A program made the translations under genes and the position numbers. DNA of 64,000 bases from Amphiduros pacificus. Taxonomy: Eukaryota > Annelida > Polychaeta > Phyllodocida > Hesionidae. Under the pieces are notes generated by a model that saw only the letters and a list, made by a program, of their open reading frames with translations, made no database searches and had not been told where the DNA came from. The stretch lies in contig OX439009.1 of NCBI GenBank assembly GCA_949316495.1, positions 18,046,701 through 18,110,700 on the forward strand, read 5' to 3'. Below are positions 1-23,500 of the stretch, piece by piece. Positions within the stretch are counted from its first letter, which is position 1, and every line of letters begins with the position of its first letter.

Positions 1-600
1 TATTTCCAAAATGGACAGTACACAAACTAGACAAGCTTTAGTCTTATGAATATTCTTATCATATATTTGAACTAAAATGTGACTCTCCTACAACGTCTGC
101 ATTTCTCCATCATTTGAGTTTCACTTATTTGTTCTTGGTTTATCTATTACAGAAAGTTTGTAAGAATGGCAGTAGTATACCATCGCATCTACCTTGTGTT
201 AGCTTTTTATAGAAAATACTAAGACATTGTGTGGTCAAATTACAAATATGAATGACGAAGAATAATCATTATTATCTTGTATTTCTGCCATTGCCTTGGT
301 GACATTTGGCCTCCCCTTTGATCTGTCAGAATAACATGATGATGCGAGACCCATGCATGAATGGCTTGTCGCATTATAGTTGTGGCAGTCTTCACAGATG
401 TGACCTTTCTGTTAAATGTCTTCAGAGCGATACACAGAAATGCGAGCCATTTCACAGTGATATGCTTACACTGGGCCTACATCATCAAGGATAAAGGGTC
501 AGACACAATTATAGATCCAGTATCATCCAGTATAAGTTGATACATATATTGGGGTAATCATAGTTGCTGACGGTGGTCATATGCCTTCTTTTGCGTTATA
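1..600. other. Intergenic, nothing recognised
   Basis: AT-rich sequence without convincing coding potential; the short open frames lack splice or composition support. Confidence 0.4.
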
Positions 601-601
601 T

Positions 602-730
602 CACATAGACATAGACATAGACATAGACATAGACATAGACATAGACATAGACATAGACATAGACATAGACATAGACATAGACATAGACATAGACATAGAC
701 ATAGACATAGACATAGACATAGACATAGAC

Positions 731-735
<5 letters not shown>
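602..735. repeat. Hexanucleotide microsatellite (CATAGA)n
   Basis: About 22 near-perfect copies of CATAGA running directly into an ATA tract. Being a multiple of three, it creates spurious open frames. Confidence 0.95.
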
Positions 736-826
<91 letters not shown>

Positions 827-965
827 TGGAGTGAGAAACAACTCTCAGGAGCAGATACTCACCTTTCTTAGCCATGCAGTATGACCAAATTACTTGAACC
901 ATTCAGGAATCGAACCCCACGGCATGAGAGATATGCATCTGACCCACTAAGCCCCGTCTAAGCCC
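732..965 (-). mobile_element. tRNA-derived SINE with (ATT)n tail
   Basis: Read on the minus strand, 907-960 gives a tRNA-like head with an A-box-like GGCTTAGTGGGTC and a perfect B box, GGGGTTCGATTCC. A body of about 80 bases follows (828-905), then an (ATT)n tail at 732-828. Head-body-tail order is the hallmark of a tRNA-derived SINE. The family was not identified and no clear target-site duplication was seen; the hexamer array abuts its tail. Confidence 0.65.
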
Positions 966-1983
966 AATATGACAGGAATGTATTAATTGCAAAACATTTG
1001 TTCTTTTCTACACTAAATTAGCTTTTCACCTGTAACTAAATCAGTTTTGAAGATACACTTTTCCTCATTAACACGTTTTCTGTATTCCAAACCAGCGTGT
1101 GAGTTGAATTAGGTAGAGGCGCGAATGCATTCACGGGTACACAAATGTATTGTCTTAGCGGCATATTAATGTCAGCAGAAATTTATGTCAGTAAGGGTCA
1201 AGCTGTGAAAGTACTAAAAACATGAGTCTGTTGACGATTGAATAAAAATCCCCCAGGATGTCATGTTTGCACTAGGCGTCGGAAATGAATTAAATAAACT
1301 GATAATGCATTGTTTACATTATTTCGGTTTTGTATTTCCTTGTTCATGGAGGCATATTATCTCATTAACGGTGTCATTTTACTTCCTCATATCTTCTATT
1401 ATTATGAACATTTTATGTCACCCTGACCTTTGAATCATTTGTCACATAGCAATAATTTTACAGTTCATTTACAAAGTAAAACTAATATTCGGGGTTTCAG
1501 AAATGAAAATGCTGTCATTTAGTGTAGACCACTGTAATATTGTTTATAGGAGTTATTTTAGCTTTTTTCTTACCTAACACTGACGCCTCAACGCTTCGAT
1601 GGAACAGAAGTGTCATCTTCAGCCACGATTAAGAAAGATTTTCTTTTTCACAAGCGAGATTATTACGTTTATTTCTTGCTAATGTTAATGTAATGTAAAT
1701 AGATACCCAAAATGTATTCTCCGGCTTTGTGTGGTTATAGATTTGTGTTCTCGTTGAACTCAAACCTACCAAAATGAGTTCATTGAGGTTAATGGTTAAT
1801 TAAAACGGAAATTCTGATTATGTTTACTGCGTAACTTCCATTGATAATTTGGGAAACTTTTGTGGGTGTCTTTTTAGAATTAGAAACTACTAGTTATTGA
1901 AACCAATGTATGTTATATGAGGTAAGAGATGGAGGTCTGCCATCGAAATACAACTAAATATTATCAGAGTGGCTGAGTTTTAT
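966..1983. other. Intergenic, nothing recognised
   Basis: AT-rich sequence with no recognisable gene, RNA or repeat. Confidence 0.4.
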
Positions 1984-2455
1984 GCTGCGAGGGTCCATCC
2001 AGGGATTTGACTGTCACCATCCCTTATGACCCTTTTTTATTCCGTGAGGGTCCATACAGGGACTTGACTGTTACCATCCCTTATGACCCCTTTTTATGTC
2101 GTGAGGGTCCATACAGGGACTTGACTGTTACCATCCCTTATGACCCTTTTTATGCCGTTAGGCTCCATACAGGGACTTGACTGTTATCATCCCTTATGAC
2201 CTTTTTTATTCTGTCAGGGTCCATACAGGGACTTGACTGTTATCATCCCTTATGACCTTTTTTTATTTCGTGAGGGTCCATACAGCGACTTGACTGTTAC
2301 CATCCCTTATGACCTTTTTTATGCCGTGAGGGTCCATACAGGGACTTGACTGTTACCATCCCTTATGACCCCTTTTTATGTCGTAAGGGTCCATACAGGG
2401 ACTTGACCGTTACCATCACCTTATGACCCTTTTTTATTCTGTGAGGGTCCATCGA
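1984..2455. repeat. 57-bp minisatellite, about 8 copies
   Basis: The unit runs from GAGGGTCCATACAGGGACTT through a CATCCCTTATGACC segment and a short T-run. Spacing is 56-57 bases; copies differ by a few substitutions and T-run length. Confidence 0.9.
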
Positions 2456-2990
2456 TATCCCTTTATTGAGGGAGGGGGTTGTGACATCATGACACCTGAT
2501 CATCTGTGAAGTACTGGGTGGGAGCATGTTAATCACAAACAATTCATTTTATGAGTGTTATTTCTCATTGACAGCATCTTTTGGGGCAAAACATGGTATA
2601 TATCCACTTTCGCCCACCTTATGCCTCAGCCACATTTGCGCCGATTTCAGTAAAGATGCCCGGCCGATGTGGTTTTTTTTTACAAAATCGGCAGGCAGTT
2701 CAGATTTCCGTGCGGGCACCGGGAGATCATCGGCCACAATTGGGCATCTTTAAGACATCGGGCGGGTCATCCGGAACTTTTAGCTGCAACATAAAAGTTG
2801 CCGGCGTCACACCGATGTCTTATCAGCAAATATCATCTTGCAGGGTCCCGGCAGTGTCCCTCAGGCACATCGACAGATTATCTAAGGGCTGCCGATGGCA
2901 TCGTGCGGTGAAAATAGGATTTTTTTTATTTCATGTGTTCACAGGCCATTGTCAGATGATCCATCGGGCTCCGTACGATATCATATAGAC
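2456..2990. other. GC-richer intergenic stretch
   Basis: Less AT-rich than its flanks and open in two frames. No splice sites, codon bias or protein resemblance support a gene. Confidence 0.35.
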
Positions 2991-3115
2991 GTCTTTAAGA
3001 TGTCCTTCAGACGTCTGTCAAATGATATAGACGTCTTTAGGATATCCTACAGACGTATGTTACATGATACAGACGTCTTTGATACAGAAGTCTTTAAGAT
3101 ATCCTGCAGACGTGT
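2986..3115. repeat. Short tandem repeat around AGACGTCTTTA
   Basis: Alternating AGACGTCTTTA and CAGACGT blocks repeat about four times with variable spacing. Confidence 0.7.
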
Positions 3116-3150
3116 GTGTCATTTTCTTGCACGTGCTGTACGGTGCCCTT

Positions 3151-3415
3151 TAATAATGTGACCACGGCTACGGCATATCTCAGATTGTTGCTGATAAACT
3201 CCCCGGCGCCCGGAGTGGAAAGTCGGTCGATTCTTACTTCCCGGCCGGCGCCCGGTGCAAATGTGACTGGGGCATTAATAATGTGACCACAGCCACGGCA
3301 TATCTCCATGATCTCAGATTGTTGCTGATAAACTCCCCGGCGCCCGGCAGACTGCGAAGTTGGCCGATTCTTACTTCCCGGCCGGCGCCCGGTGCAAATG
3401 TGACTGAGGCATTAT
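3151..3415. repeat. GC-rich tandem duplication, about 125-135 bp per copy
   Basis: Copy one is 3151-3273 and copy two about 3274-3415. Both run from TAATAATGTGACCAC through GATAAACTCCCCGGCGCCCG to GGTGCAAATGTGACTG. Copy two has an extra CATGATCTC insertion and several substitutions. The GC-rich CCGGCGCCCGG core stands out from its AT-rich setting. Confidence 0.85.
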
Positions 3416-3889
3416 TTCTTGGCGATTTATTGATTGCATCAATTGCCAGTTTCTTTAAAGGTCAAAATGTTTTCCGGCTTGGCATAATTAAATGGTCAAG
3501 AGCACATGAATATAAAGTAAACAGGAACTGGTTCTACAATGCAAATATTTTGTTTGACTTTTTTTCATCAGAGAAAATATCTGACTTTGGAGGTTAAGTA
3601 CTGGAGTAAGAAATAGCTAGTCACGTGCGATTAAAAAGTTGAATAGGGTAGAGTGGCGAATGCAATCACACCACATTTGCATCAAAATCATTTCTCGTCA
3701 AAATCATTTCTCCTCATTGTGGCCAAGTTGTAAAAGCACTAAAAGTATGATGGTTTTAAGTTGGTCTCCTATATATTGCATACAAATCTCTTAAAGGCCT
3801 AACAACATTGAACAAGTCATACATCTTGTTACTACCTTCATAAGTTTTCAAGAACATCTAGATACATTAAATTCTTCTGTATACCTTGA
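3416..3889. other. Intergenic, nothing recognised
   Basis: AT-rich sequence; no gene, RNA or repeat recognised. Confidence 0.4.
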
Positions 3890-3984
3890 TTAATCAATCT
3901 AATTAGATTTGTATGTTTAATTTAATTAGATTTGTATATTTAATCTAATTAGATTTGTATGTTTAATCTAATTAGATTTGTATT
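3890..3984. repeat. 22-bp tandem repeat, about 4 copies
   Basis: TAATCTAATTAGATTTGTATGT and close variants repeat head to tail; each unit contains the palindrome TCTAATTAGA. Confidence 0.85.
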
Positions 3985-5149
3985 TTTTTCTTTCAACGCA
4001 TCATTGGTTTCCAGACGGCTTGAAATTTTAAAAACCACACCCCCACCCCCTCCCAAGAAAAAAAAGTCACCAAACTGGATCATTTCTGCAGCTGTTACTG
4101 TGACCAGGAATATACTTGATAATACAAATAATGTCAGGTACGCTAGAGCAGAAGTTTCCTGACAATGTGGTGATTCTCCTATCGACATACCCGTACATAA
4201 CGAGGTGACCTTATTGGCACAGCATCTAACATACAAACCCCTTAATTGCGGATTCAACATCATTTTATTACGATTGACAAATTTCATTTCAAACTTGATT
4301 TGTGATGCCAGATCATGGCGCCCTGTCAGTATGTCTGTGTTTTTATGTAGTATCATGAACATGTTTTGTAATAAAATAACAAATTCTTCTAAGAAAATGA
4401 AGCTAAAATAAGCGGCACGTTAAAATTCCGACAATCCGCCTCGGTTCTGACCGGAGTGACGTATATCCATTACGTAGCTTAAATATTACGCTGGTCAAGA
4501 ATTAACCATTCACTTAATTAACCTTCTTTGATGTAATATGTTATATGGTCCCGTCAGATCACTATTATCAGGCAAGGGGCTTGTGGGTCGCTCCAAACAG
4601 GCGTGAAATCAGCTTCAGGTTACGTTTCATTCATGCCAGAGATCGCTTGACAATTTACACACTGTATTTTTAAACCGTGAACTGTGTGACTCATTTAACT
4701 GAGTTGAGATTTTTCATTTGAAACAAATATATATCGGGTGTTTTTTTTGCGATGGTTCCAGTGGAGGTTTGAGAGGGGAATAGTGTGAATGAATCAACGG
4801 TTTGGGCTGAATATGAATGGCGAATCTTCCATTGATATGACTCGGTGTTGTTAGTGTACAAAGGCCGATATTGTGGTGTATGTAAGCTGCTGACATATTG
4901 ACCACGTGGTCCCCTATGCAAAATAGTACATACAAAACTATCCCGCCTACATTGTCCATGTCCATTCTTTTATCTCAAAGTCTGTCAATTAAACAGCACG
5001 CTTGGGACTAAGCGATATCCACAACACTAGCAAAATGTAGAATTTGCCCTATAGACTACCTTTTGTGTTTATGACTCTTGTAAAAACAGTAAGTGAAGGG
5101 TGTTTGGGTAGCAATTAGCATCGTTCCGTCCTCTCCGTGTTGCCAGTAT
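3985..5149. other. Intergenic upstream of DUSP6
   Basis: No gene recognised. TGACGTA, a CRE-like half-site, occurs near 4456 in a less AT-rich patch; it could be a distal regulatory element, but this is only motif-level support. Confidence 0.3.
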
Positions 5150-5667
5150 GGCCGCCATTTCCTCTGTGTCGTATGGCCCTATTTTTAGAGGCAGCTCATT
5201 ATGTATTCCAAACGTCACTACCTTCCCTCCATATATGGGATGACAACAAATCTCTGCGCAGGTTTCTTGCAGTGATTTGCAACAGCGTAACTTCCGGGTA
5301 GAGCTCTGATTGGCTGGGGTTTTCTGAATTGGCCTGTCAATCAATTGGATGGAAAATACATAGAGGATAGTCTATGGGGCCAACACACGCTGGGATTGCT
5401 TAATGACAGCTAGTGGACACACCGAGAATGGGTCAGACGGTTGTAAAACAGACTAGAAGGGTGTTGTGTATATGACACACCACACTGACTTCATAAGGAA
5501 CACAGTTCACAGCGAAACGGAGCAGAGAAACTCAGACAGACATTGACTGTATGGAGCAGTGTAGAGACCATTGATTTTAGCAGCACTGGAACTAGGTTAC
5601 TACTAGCCTTGGACCATTTTTCCACATTTTATTATTGTTTTTTAGTTGGATCATCTTTAATTTTCTG
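5150..5667 (+). promoter_or_regulatory. Likely DUSP6-type promoter and 5' leader
   Basis: This stretch just upstream of the first coding exon is less AT-rich than its surroundings. It holds an ETS-type core, ACTTCCGGG, at 5290-5298 and a reversed CCAAT box (ATTGG) at 5309-5313, with more ATTGG at 5330-5350. A second GGAA-type core (ATTTCCTCTG) lies near 5157. No convincing TATA box is seen. A pyrimidine-rich stretch ending in TTTTTTAG at 5645 could be a 3' splice site, so the 5' leader may be spliced. DUSP6 genes in other animals are induced by ERK through ETS factors, so the ETS cores fit a negative feedback loop; function here is inferred. Confidence 0.45.
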
Positions 5668-16071
<10,404 letters not shown>

Positions 16072-17930
16072 GGATGACCATCTTGGAGCAGGTAAAACTG
16101 CTTTATGTGATCTTTAAACAAGTCTCCAGCTGGAGCTGGGAGAAGCTTGGTGTGTAGCTTAGCATTGGAGCTCATTGCCGCTGGATGGCACGAAGAGTAT
16201 AGCAGCTCATGGCTTAGAATAGGTGTTTGATGAAAAATAAAAACCTCCTGGAAATGACTTCGATGTATATGAAGAAGCTATGAAGATGGGGACATTGTAA
16301 AAGTCCTGGAGTGGACAGACTGTTTTCTGTGTATTTATATGCAGGCCCTGGGTGCTCGTAGTCGGAATCATTACGCAAGTCGCTGGAGGAAATATATTGC
16401 GATGGCTCACTGAATTATAAGGTGCCTTGGATTAAAAAAAATAAGAAATTGTTACAAACTGGTGTCAGACTTATGGTGGTTTCCGTAAACACCAGAGGGC
16501 ACAAATGACAGTACCTGGTACATACGTGGCAGCTTGGCCTGTCCTGGCAGACCTGAGACAATATTTGTTAATATCTTATATGTTATGTATATAGAATAAT
16601 GGAGAGGTACTCCTTGTATTTGAAGTAGTTATTTCATGATTGTATTATGATAAACAGTTGGAGGCAAACATATATGTGGTCATGCACAAACCAAATATGG
16701 TCATGCATGGCCTTTTATGTGGCATTATCTTGTCATGCACAGCTCTTGTATGTCATTGTTTAGTCATGCATATCTTGTGTATGTCATAATATGGTATCAC
16801 AATGCGTCTGCGTGACCCTATTTGGTCATGATCTTGCACGACCAACTGGATGTTTGGCTCTAACTGATGAAGGGGTCTGTTATCAAGTGTAAGTATGAAG
16901 AAGTTCAACCTTCCAAATAAGACACCTCAGGATAAACCGTTGATATGTAAGCCTGTCTGCATGTGGCACAAATCCTATTTGACAATATCAAATATATCTC
17001 TGCATGGCATTTCAGATATCCCACTCAAATATAGAGACACTATTAACCTTGATCTCAAAAATAGTATGTGTACAGTCTTCCACTTTCTATGACATCCTCT
17101 CGCTCTCTGTCCAATATCAATGTACTCAATTGTGAAGAAATAGTTTTGCCATAAAAGCAATGTTATCCCTCCCTCTGTCGAATAATATTTGGTCAAAAAA
17201 ATATACAAATACACATGCACACATAAGAATGTGTAATTCATATTTTTAACCCTCCAACTGTCCGCTTTATTTAGAGTGCAAATAATACCCGCGCATCAAT
17301 ATTGACGACCTTATCTGACTGTTTGTGTAAAAAAACAAACATGGAAAGGGTGAAAGGGATGCACAAATCGACCTGCCTATTACAGACTGTGTCTGTCCCA
17401 AAATCCACATTGAAGTAAATATACATGGAAGTATTTCATCAATGTGGATTTTGAGGTTCAGCATGGCGCATCAATGGGCTATAAAGATGGTGGTGGTACA
17501 TGTAGTGTAATTAAATTATCGTTAAAATATTCATTCATTCTCTATAGTACAACACACGGACCAATGAGCATGTATTTGTTACTAATAACATTTGATATAT
17601 CAATTTTGCTTTTGAAATGATTTACAATTACAGATATGTTATAATTATTATGGCGATAAACCACTAGGTATGTTTTAACCTTGAACCCACCTGAAAGAAT
17701 ATTATAAACTCAAATTAGTTGATTTGCCTAATTTATATACCACCAGGTGTTCACTTGGAACAATAATAATATTATTTGCAATAAAACATAATATGAGAGT
17801 ATTATCAGTTGTCTCTGATCTCAAACAGAAGAGAGGGATTAACTAAAGAAAATCATGATACAATTGAGAAACGTTGTACTGTGCAACTAACCTTCACATT
17901 CAAAAAGGAAACAAAGAATAAAAATCACGG
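16072..17930 (+). other. DUSP6 3' untranslated region (probable)
   Basis: AT-rich sequence after the stop codon. Candidate poly(A) signals AATAAA occur at 16236-16241, 17780-17785 and 17917-17922, so short and long 3' ends are possible. Related human genes have long regulated 3' UTRs. Which signal is used cannot be decided from sequence. A small hairpin lies at 17399-17452. Confidence 0.45.
17399..17452. other. Short perfect hairpin
   Basis: AAAATCCACATTGA at 17399-17412 is the exact reverse complement of 17439-17452, with a 26-base loop whose sides can pair further. The size resembles a microRNA precursor, but nothing else supports one. Confidence 0.4.
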
Positions 17931-20530
17931 AAAATATTTTTTTATCATATGAAATATGCACATGAAAAATATTAAAGAGCACATTATAGGTTTCTTTTTT
18001 GAAGAAATCTTTTCTTGTTACTCTAATTGTTTGGTTGATAAATTGTGAAACAGAAAAAGTGTATTTGAATTATAACATTCTGTATTTTAACATATTTTAG
18101 ATAGGTATGATATTATCTCCTAAACAGTTAATACAGTCATTCCATATACAGGATTTGTCTCTGCCTGTCACAATAATACTTGCTGGAGCATATTTGCGGT
18201 GCTGAACAACTGTGCATGAATGTGTTTATTTGTACTAGTTGTTACTTCTAATGTTAACATTATAAATGATGTATTTTCTACAATTTTGACATTTTTCACA
18301 GTGTATAATATGTAGATTTGCTAATTGTGAGTCAAGATATGGTGTTCCTGGTATCAAGTTCCAGTTATTAAGGACTTAAAAACAAAGCAAAATATCTCAG
18401 TGAGATTGACTATTCCACCATCCCAGTGATTGAAGCCAGGAACTACCATGACTTGAGTCATACACATATAATAATTTAGTTGAAATGTTAAATGATAATA
18501 TTTTAACAAATGAATAATTATGACCTTTTCAAATATGGGTTGTTTTATCTCCCTTTAGTATTCAAGGAACTAAAAAATAAATAGTAGTTTTAGCAATATT
18601 ACTATACTTAAAAGTAAAATTTTGTTTAAATTTGTGAAATCCCAAGTGTTTTGTAAACCATGTGCCCATATTTATTTGTGTATTATCCTATTTTACTAAT
18701 ACCACAAATTATCAAGAGTGCTTAAATTGTTATTAGTGCAGTACATTGTCATTTTTGTCATCATGGTTTACATTTTGTAATAGGCCAATCTGTATTATTA
18801 GGGAAGAGGTTTAGTAAGTAACCTATTCACCGAATAGCTACAGTGGTATCAGTTCAATTGAAATCCTATATCATTTATTTGCAAAAACTTACACTTTTTC
18901 AATATAGAGAGATATATAATAGAGACATATGAATGTATTGATGGTCACCGCTATGCCAGGTTGAGCATGAACTCCTTCTCTCTCTGTGCCATCCAACTGT
19001 GTCCAACATAACCAATCATTTGTCACACATAAATGTCAACACAGTACAGTTTTCATATTATATATTCATGGCATTCATGGCGCATCCTGGATACATCAAC
19101 CACACTCCACTGATGTGTCTATATATTATTCATCAAGCCCTAGGTTTGGTCAAAGTAATATATATATGATTTAACATAATAAAGTAACATGTTATATATA
19201 TAGGCATAATTCATGTCTACATGCACACAGTTCTTTGTGAAGGATAATTTGTTTTCATTTATAGATCCAATAGCCAGATTTGAATGTCTACATGTAAATT
19301 TGCTTGTGGTTTCATGCTTTTTTCTATTCTAATATTAGATACATTATATAAAACATATTTGTCTACCCTGAATCATGTCTCCTGAACTGCTGATTGATGA
19401 ATAATAAAATCCAGTATGGGTTATATCGTAAAATCGTAAGAAAACACTGCCATCTAGACTGTGGAGTTATGTGTTCAACCTGACCTTACGGTGACCTTGT
19501 GTCAATTTCATATTTTAATGACATTAAATGAGGTAGCTAAACACTGCTTAAATCTGTGATATAAACTTTTTCTATTAATGTTTGTATTTTGAATTATAAA
19601 CCGAGTAGGGAGAGAGAGTGAGAGAGAAATTTAAAATGTTTAGTCTAATTCTCAATCATAATTATAATCCCTGTGTAGGATTGTAGATAATTATGCTAGA
19701 TTTTCAGAGTATAGAAACAGCCCATATATTGGCAATCTGACCTTGTCTGATTTCTCATGCGCTGTATTTTATAGAATCCCAATATCCTAAATTCAGACAT
19801 TTGCAAACATTCAATATTATTCAGGCACTTAACTATTGGGCAGGTAACTTGTTGAAATTGAGTTTCCTTGAAATATATTGCCTTGCCCTCAAATCTAAAA
19901 TTATTCCAATATAAAAAGGCTTGCTCACTATGTTTCCAGTATGAACAAATAGTTTTTTGTACTTCTTTGCAGGGCAAATAGATTATAAAATCTGGTTGCC
20001 CTCGCATCTGGGAAGTGATTATATGAACACCTGATATATTATTGGTTGCCTATCAAATTGGAAATATGTGCTATGAGCCAGTAGACTGCAGGGGCCAACA
20101 TACGGGATGTTTGTTCTATATATATAAATATAAATATAAATATATCTTGTGAATCAGTAGTGAATATGTATACTGGCATTGACAAAAGAAAATCGTTTTT
20201 GTATGTTTGACTTTTCCCAGGAATTTCCATGACAAGATGTATGTGTATATTTTATGGAACCCCAATATTTGAAATCTGTATCCCACATTTAATATAGTTT
20301 TATACCTTGTAAATATGTCAATTGATGAATGAAAATAAATGAATAAATACTGTTTTATATCAAGAATATTTATCGTTTTTGATCTGTAATATATATATGC
20401 CATGAACTTATTCTATTTGAATAGGTGCCAATTGTCTACCAACATACTGAATTAATGAAGGTTGGGCTGGTTCATTCAGGGAGTCCATCCATGACCAACT
20501 CCTGGTAAAATATCTTCCATCGCATGGCTC
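17931..20530. other. Intergenic, nothing recognised
   Basis: AT-rich sequence between the likely end of the DUSP6 transcript and the 38-bp array. No exon-like stretch, RNA gene or repeat family was recognised. Confidence 0.5.
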
Positions 20531-23500
20531 TGGTAACGAGATACCTAACTGGTACTTACTAAGGTCCTTGATAATGATACACTATCTGGGTGACTGAGAT
20601 CTCTGATAATGATACACCTTCCTGGTACCTACTGAGGTCCCTGATAATGATATACCTTCCTGGTACCTACTAAACTCCCTGATAATGATATACCTTCCTG
20701 GTACCTACTGAAGTCCCTGATAATGATATACCTTCCTGGTACCTACTGAGGTCCCTGATAATGATATACCTTCCTGATATCTACTAAACTCCCTGATAAT
20801 GATACACCTTCCTGGTACCTACTGAGGTCCCTGATAATGATATACCTTCCTGATATCTACTAAACTCCCTGATAATGATACACCTTCCTGGTACCTACTG
20901 AGGTCCCTGATAATGATATACCTTCCTGGAACCTACTGAAGTCCCTGATAATGATATACCTTCCTGATATCTACTAAACTCCCTGATAATGAGATACCTT
21001 CCTGGTACCTACTGAGGTCCCTGATAATGATACACCTTCCTGGTACCTAGTGAGGTCCCTGACAAAGATACACCTTCCTGGTACCTACTGAAGTCCCTGA
21101 TAATGATACACCTTCCTGGTACCTACTAAACTCCCTGATAATGATACACCTTCCTGATACCTACTAAACTCCCTGATAATGATACACCTTCCTGATACCT
21201 ACTGAGGTCCCTGATAATGATAATACCTTCCTGGTACCTACTGAGATCCCTGATAATGATACACCTTCCTGGTACCTACTGAAGTCCCTGACAATGATAC
21301 ACCTTCCTGGTACCTACTGAGGTCCCTGATAATGATATACCTTCCTGGTACCTACTGAACTCCCTGATAATGATACACCTTCCTGGTACCTACTGAAGTC
21401 CCTGATAATGATACACCTTCCTGGTACCTACTAAACTCCCTGATAATGATACACCTTCCTGATACCTACTAAACTCCCTGATAATGATATACCTTCCTGG
21501 TACCTACTAAACTCCCTGATAATGATACACCTTCCTGATACCTAGTGAGGTCCCTGACAATGATACACCTTCCTGGTACCTACTGAGGTCCCTGATAATG
21601 ATACACCTTCCTGGTACCTACTGATATCCCTGATAATGATATACCTTCCTGGTACCTACTGAAGTCCCTGACAATGATACACCTTCCTGGTACCTACTGA
21701 GGTCCCTGATAATGATATACCTTCCTGGTACCTACTGAAGTCCCTGATAATGATACACCTTCCTGGTACCTACTGAGGTCCCTGATAATGATATACCTTC
21801 CTGGTACCTACTAAACTCCCTGATAATGATACACCTTCCTGATACCTACTAAACTCCCTGATAATGATATACCTTCCTGGTACCTACTAAACTCCCTGAT
21901 AATGATACACCTTCCTGATAATGATATACCTTCCTGATACCTACTAAACTCCCTGATAATGATACACCTTCCTGGTACCTACTGAGGTCCCTGATAATGA
22001 TATACCTTCCTGGTACCTACTGAAGTCCCTGATAATGATACACCTTCCTGGTACCTACTGAGGTTCCTCATAATGATACACCTTCCTGGTACCTACTGAG
22101 GTCCCTGATAATGATATACCTTCCTGGTACCTACTGAAGTCCCTGATAATGATACACCTTCCTGGTACCTACTGAGGTCCCTGATAATGATATACCTTCC
22201 TGGTACCTACTGAGGTCCCTGATAATGATATACCTTCCTGATACCTACTAAACTCCCTGATAATGATACACCTTCCTGGTACCTACTGAGGTCCCAGATA
22301 ATGATACACCTTCCTGGTACCTACTGAGGTCCCTGATAATGATAATACCTTCCTGGTACCTACTGAGGTCCCTGATAATGATACACATTCCTGGCACCTA
22401 CTGAGGTCCCTGATAATGATATACCTTCCTGGTACCTACTAAACTCCCTGATAATGATACACCTTCCTGATACCTAGTGAGGTCCCTGACAATGATACAC
22501 CTTCCTGGTACCTACTGAGGTCCCTGATAATGATACATCTTCCTGGTACCTACTGAGATCCCTGATAATGATACACCTTCCTGGTACCTACTGAGGTCCC
22601 TGATAATGATATACCTTCCTGATATCTACTAAACTCCCTGATAATGATACACCTTCCTGGTACCTACTGAGGTGCCTGATAATGATATACCTTCCTGGAA
22701 CCTACTGAAGTCCCTGATAATGATATACCTTCCTGGTACCTACTGAGGTCCCTGATAATGATACACCTTCCTGGTACCTACTGAGGTCCCTGATAATGAT
22801 ACACCTTCCTGGTACCTAGTGAGGTCCCTGACAAAGATACACCTTCCTGGTACCTACTGAGGTCCCTGATAATGATACACCTTCCTGGTACCTACTGAGA
22901 TCCCTGATAATGATACACCTTCCTGGTACCTACTGAAGTCCCTGACAATGATACACCTTCCTGGTACCTACTGAGGTCCCTGATAATGATATACCTTCCT
23001 GGTACCTACTGAACTCCCTGATAATGATACACCTTCCTGGTACCTACTGAAGTCCCTGATAATGATACACCTTCCTGGTACCTACTAAACTCCCTGATAA
23101 TGATACACCTTCCTGATACCTACTAAACTCCCTGATAATGATATACCTTCCTGGTACCTACTAAACTCCCTGATAATGATACACCTTCCTGATACCTAGT
23201 GAGGTCCCTGACAATGATACACCTTCCTGGTACCTACTGAGGTCCCTGATAATGATATACCTTCCTGGTACCTACTGAAGTCCCTGATAATGATACACCT
23301 TCCTGGTACCATCTGAGGTCCCTGATAATGATACACCTTCCTGGTACCTACTAAACTCCCTGATAATGATACACCTTCCTGATACCTACTAAACTCCCTG
23401 ATAATGATATACCTTCCTGGTACCTACTAAACTCCCTGATAATGATACACCTTCCTGATACCTACTAAACTCCCTGATAATGATACACCTTCCTGGTACC

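Noticed and set aside
558-902. Poly-Leu, Ile-Asp and Tyr-Val frames
   Set aside because: Translation of CATAGA and ATA microsatellites; the same applies to the AT and ATT frames at 6.7, 10, 33, 42 and 44 kb.
5069-5344. 91-codon minus-strand frame upstream of DUSP6
   Set aside because: It overlaps the ETS/CCAAT promoter region, has no recognised homology and lacks splice or promoter support.
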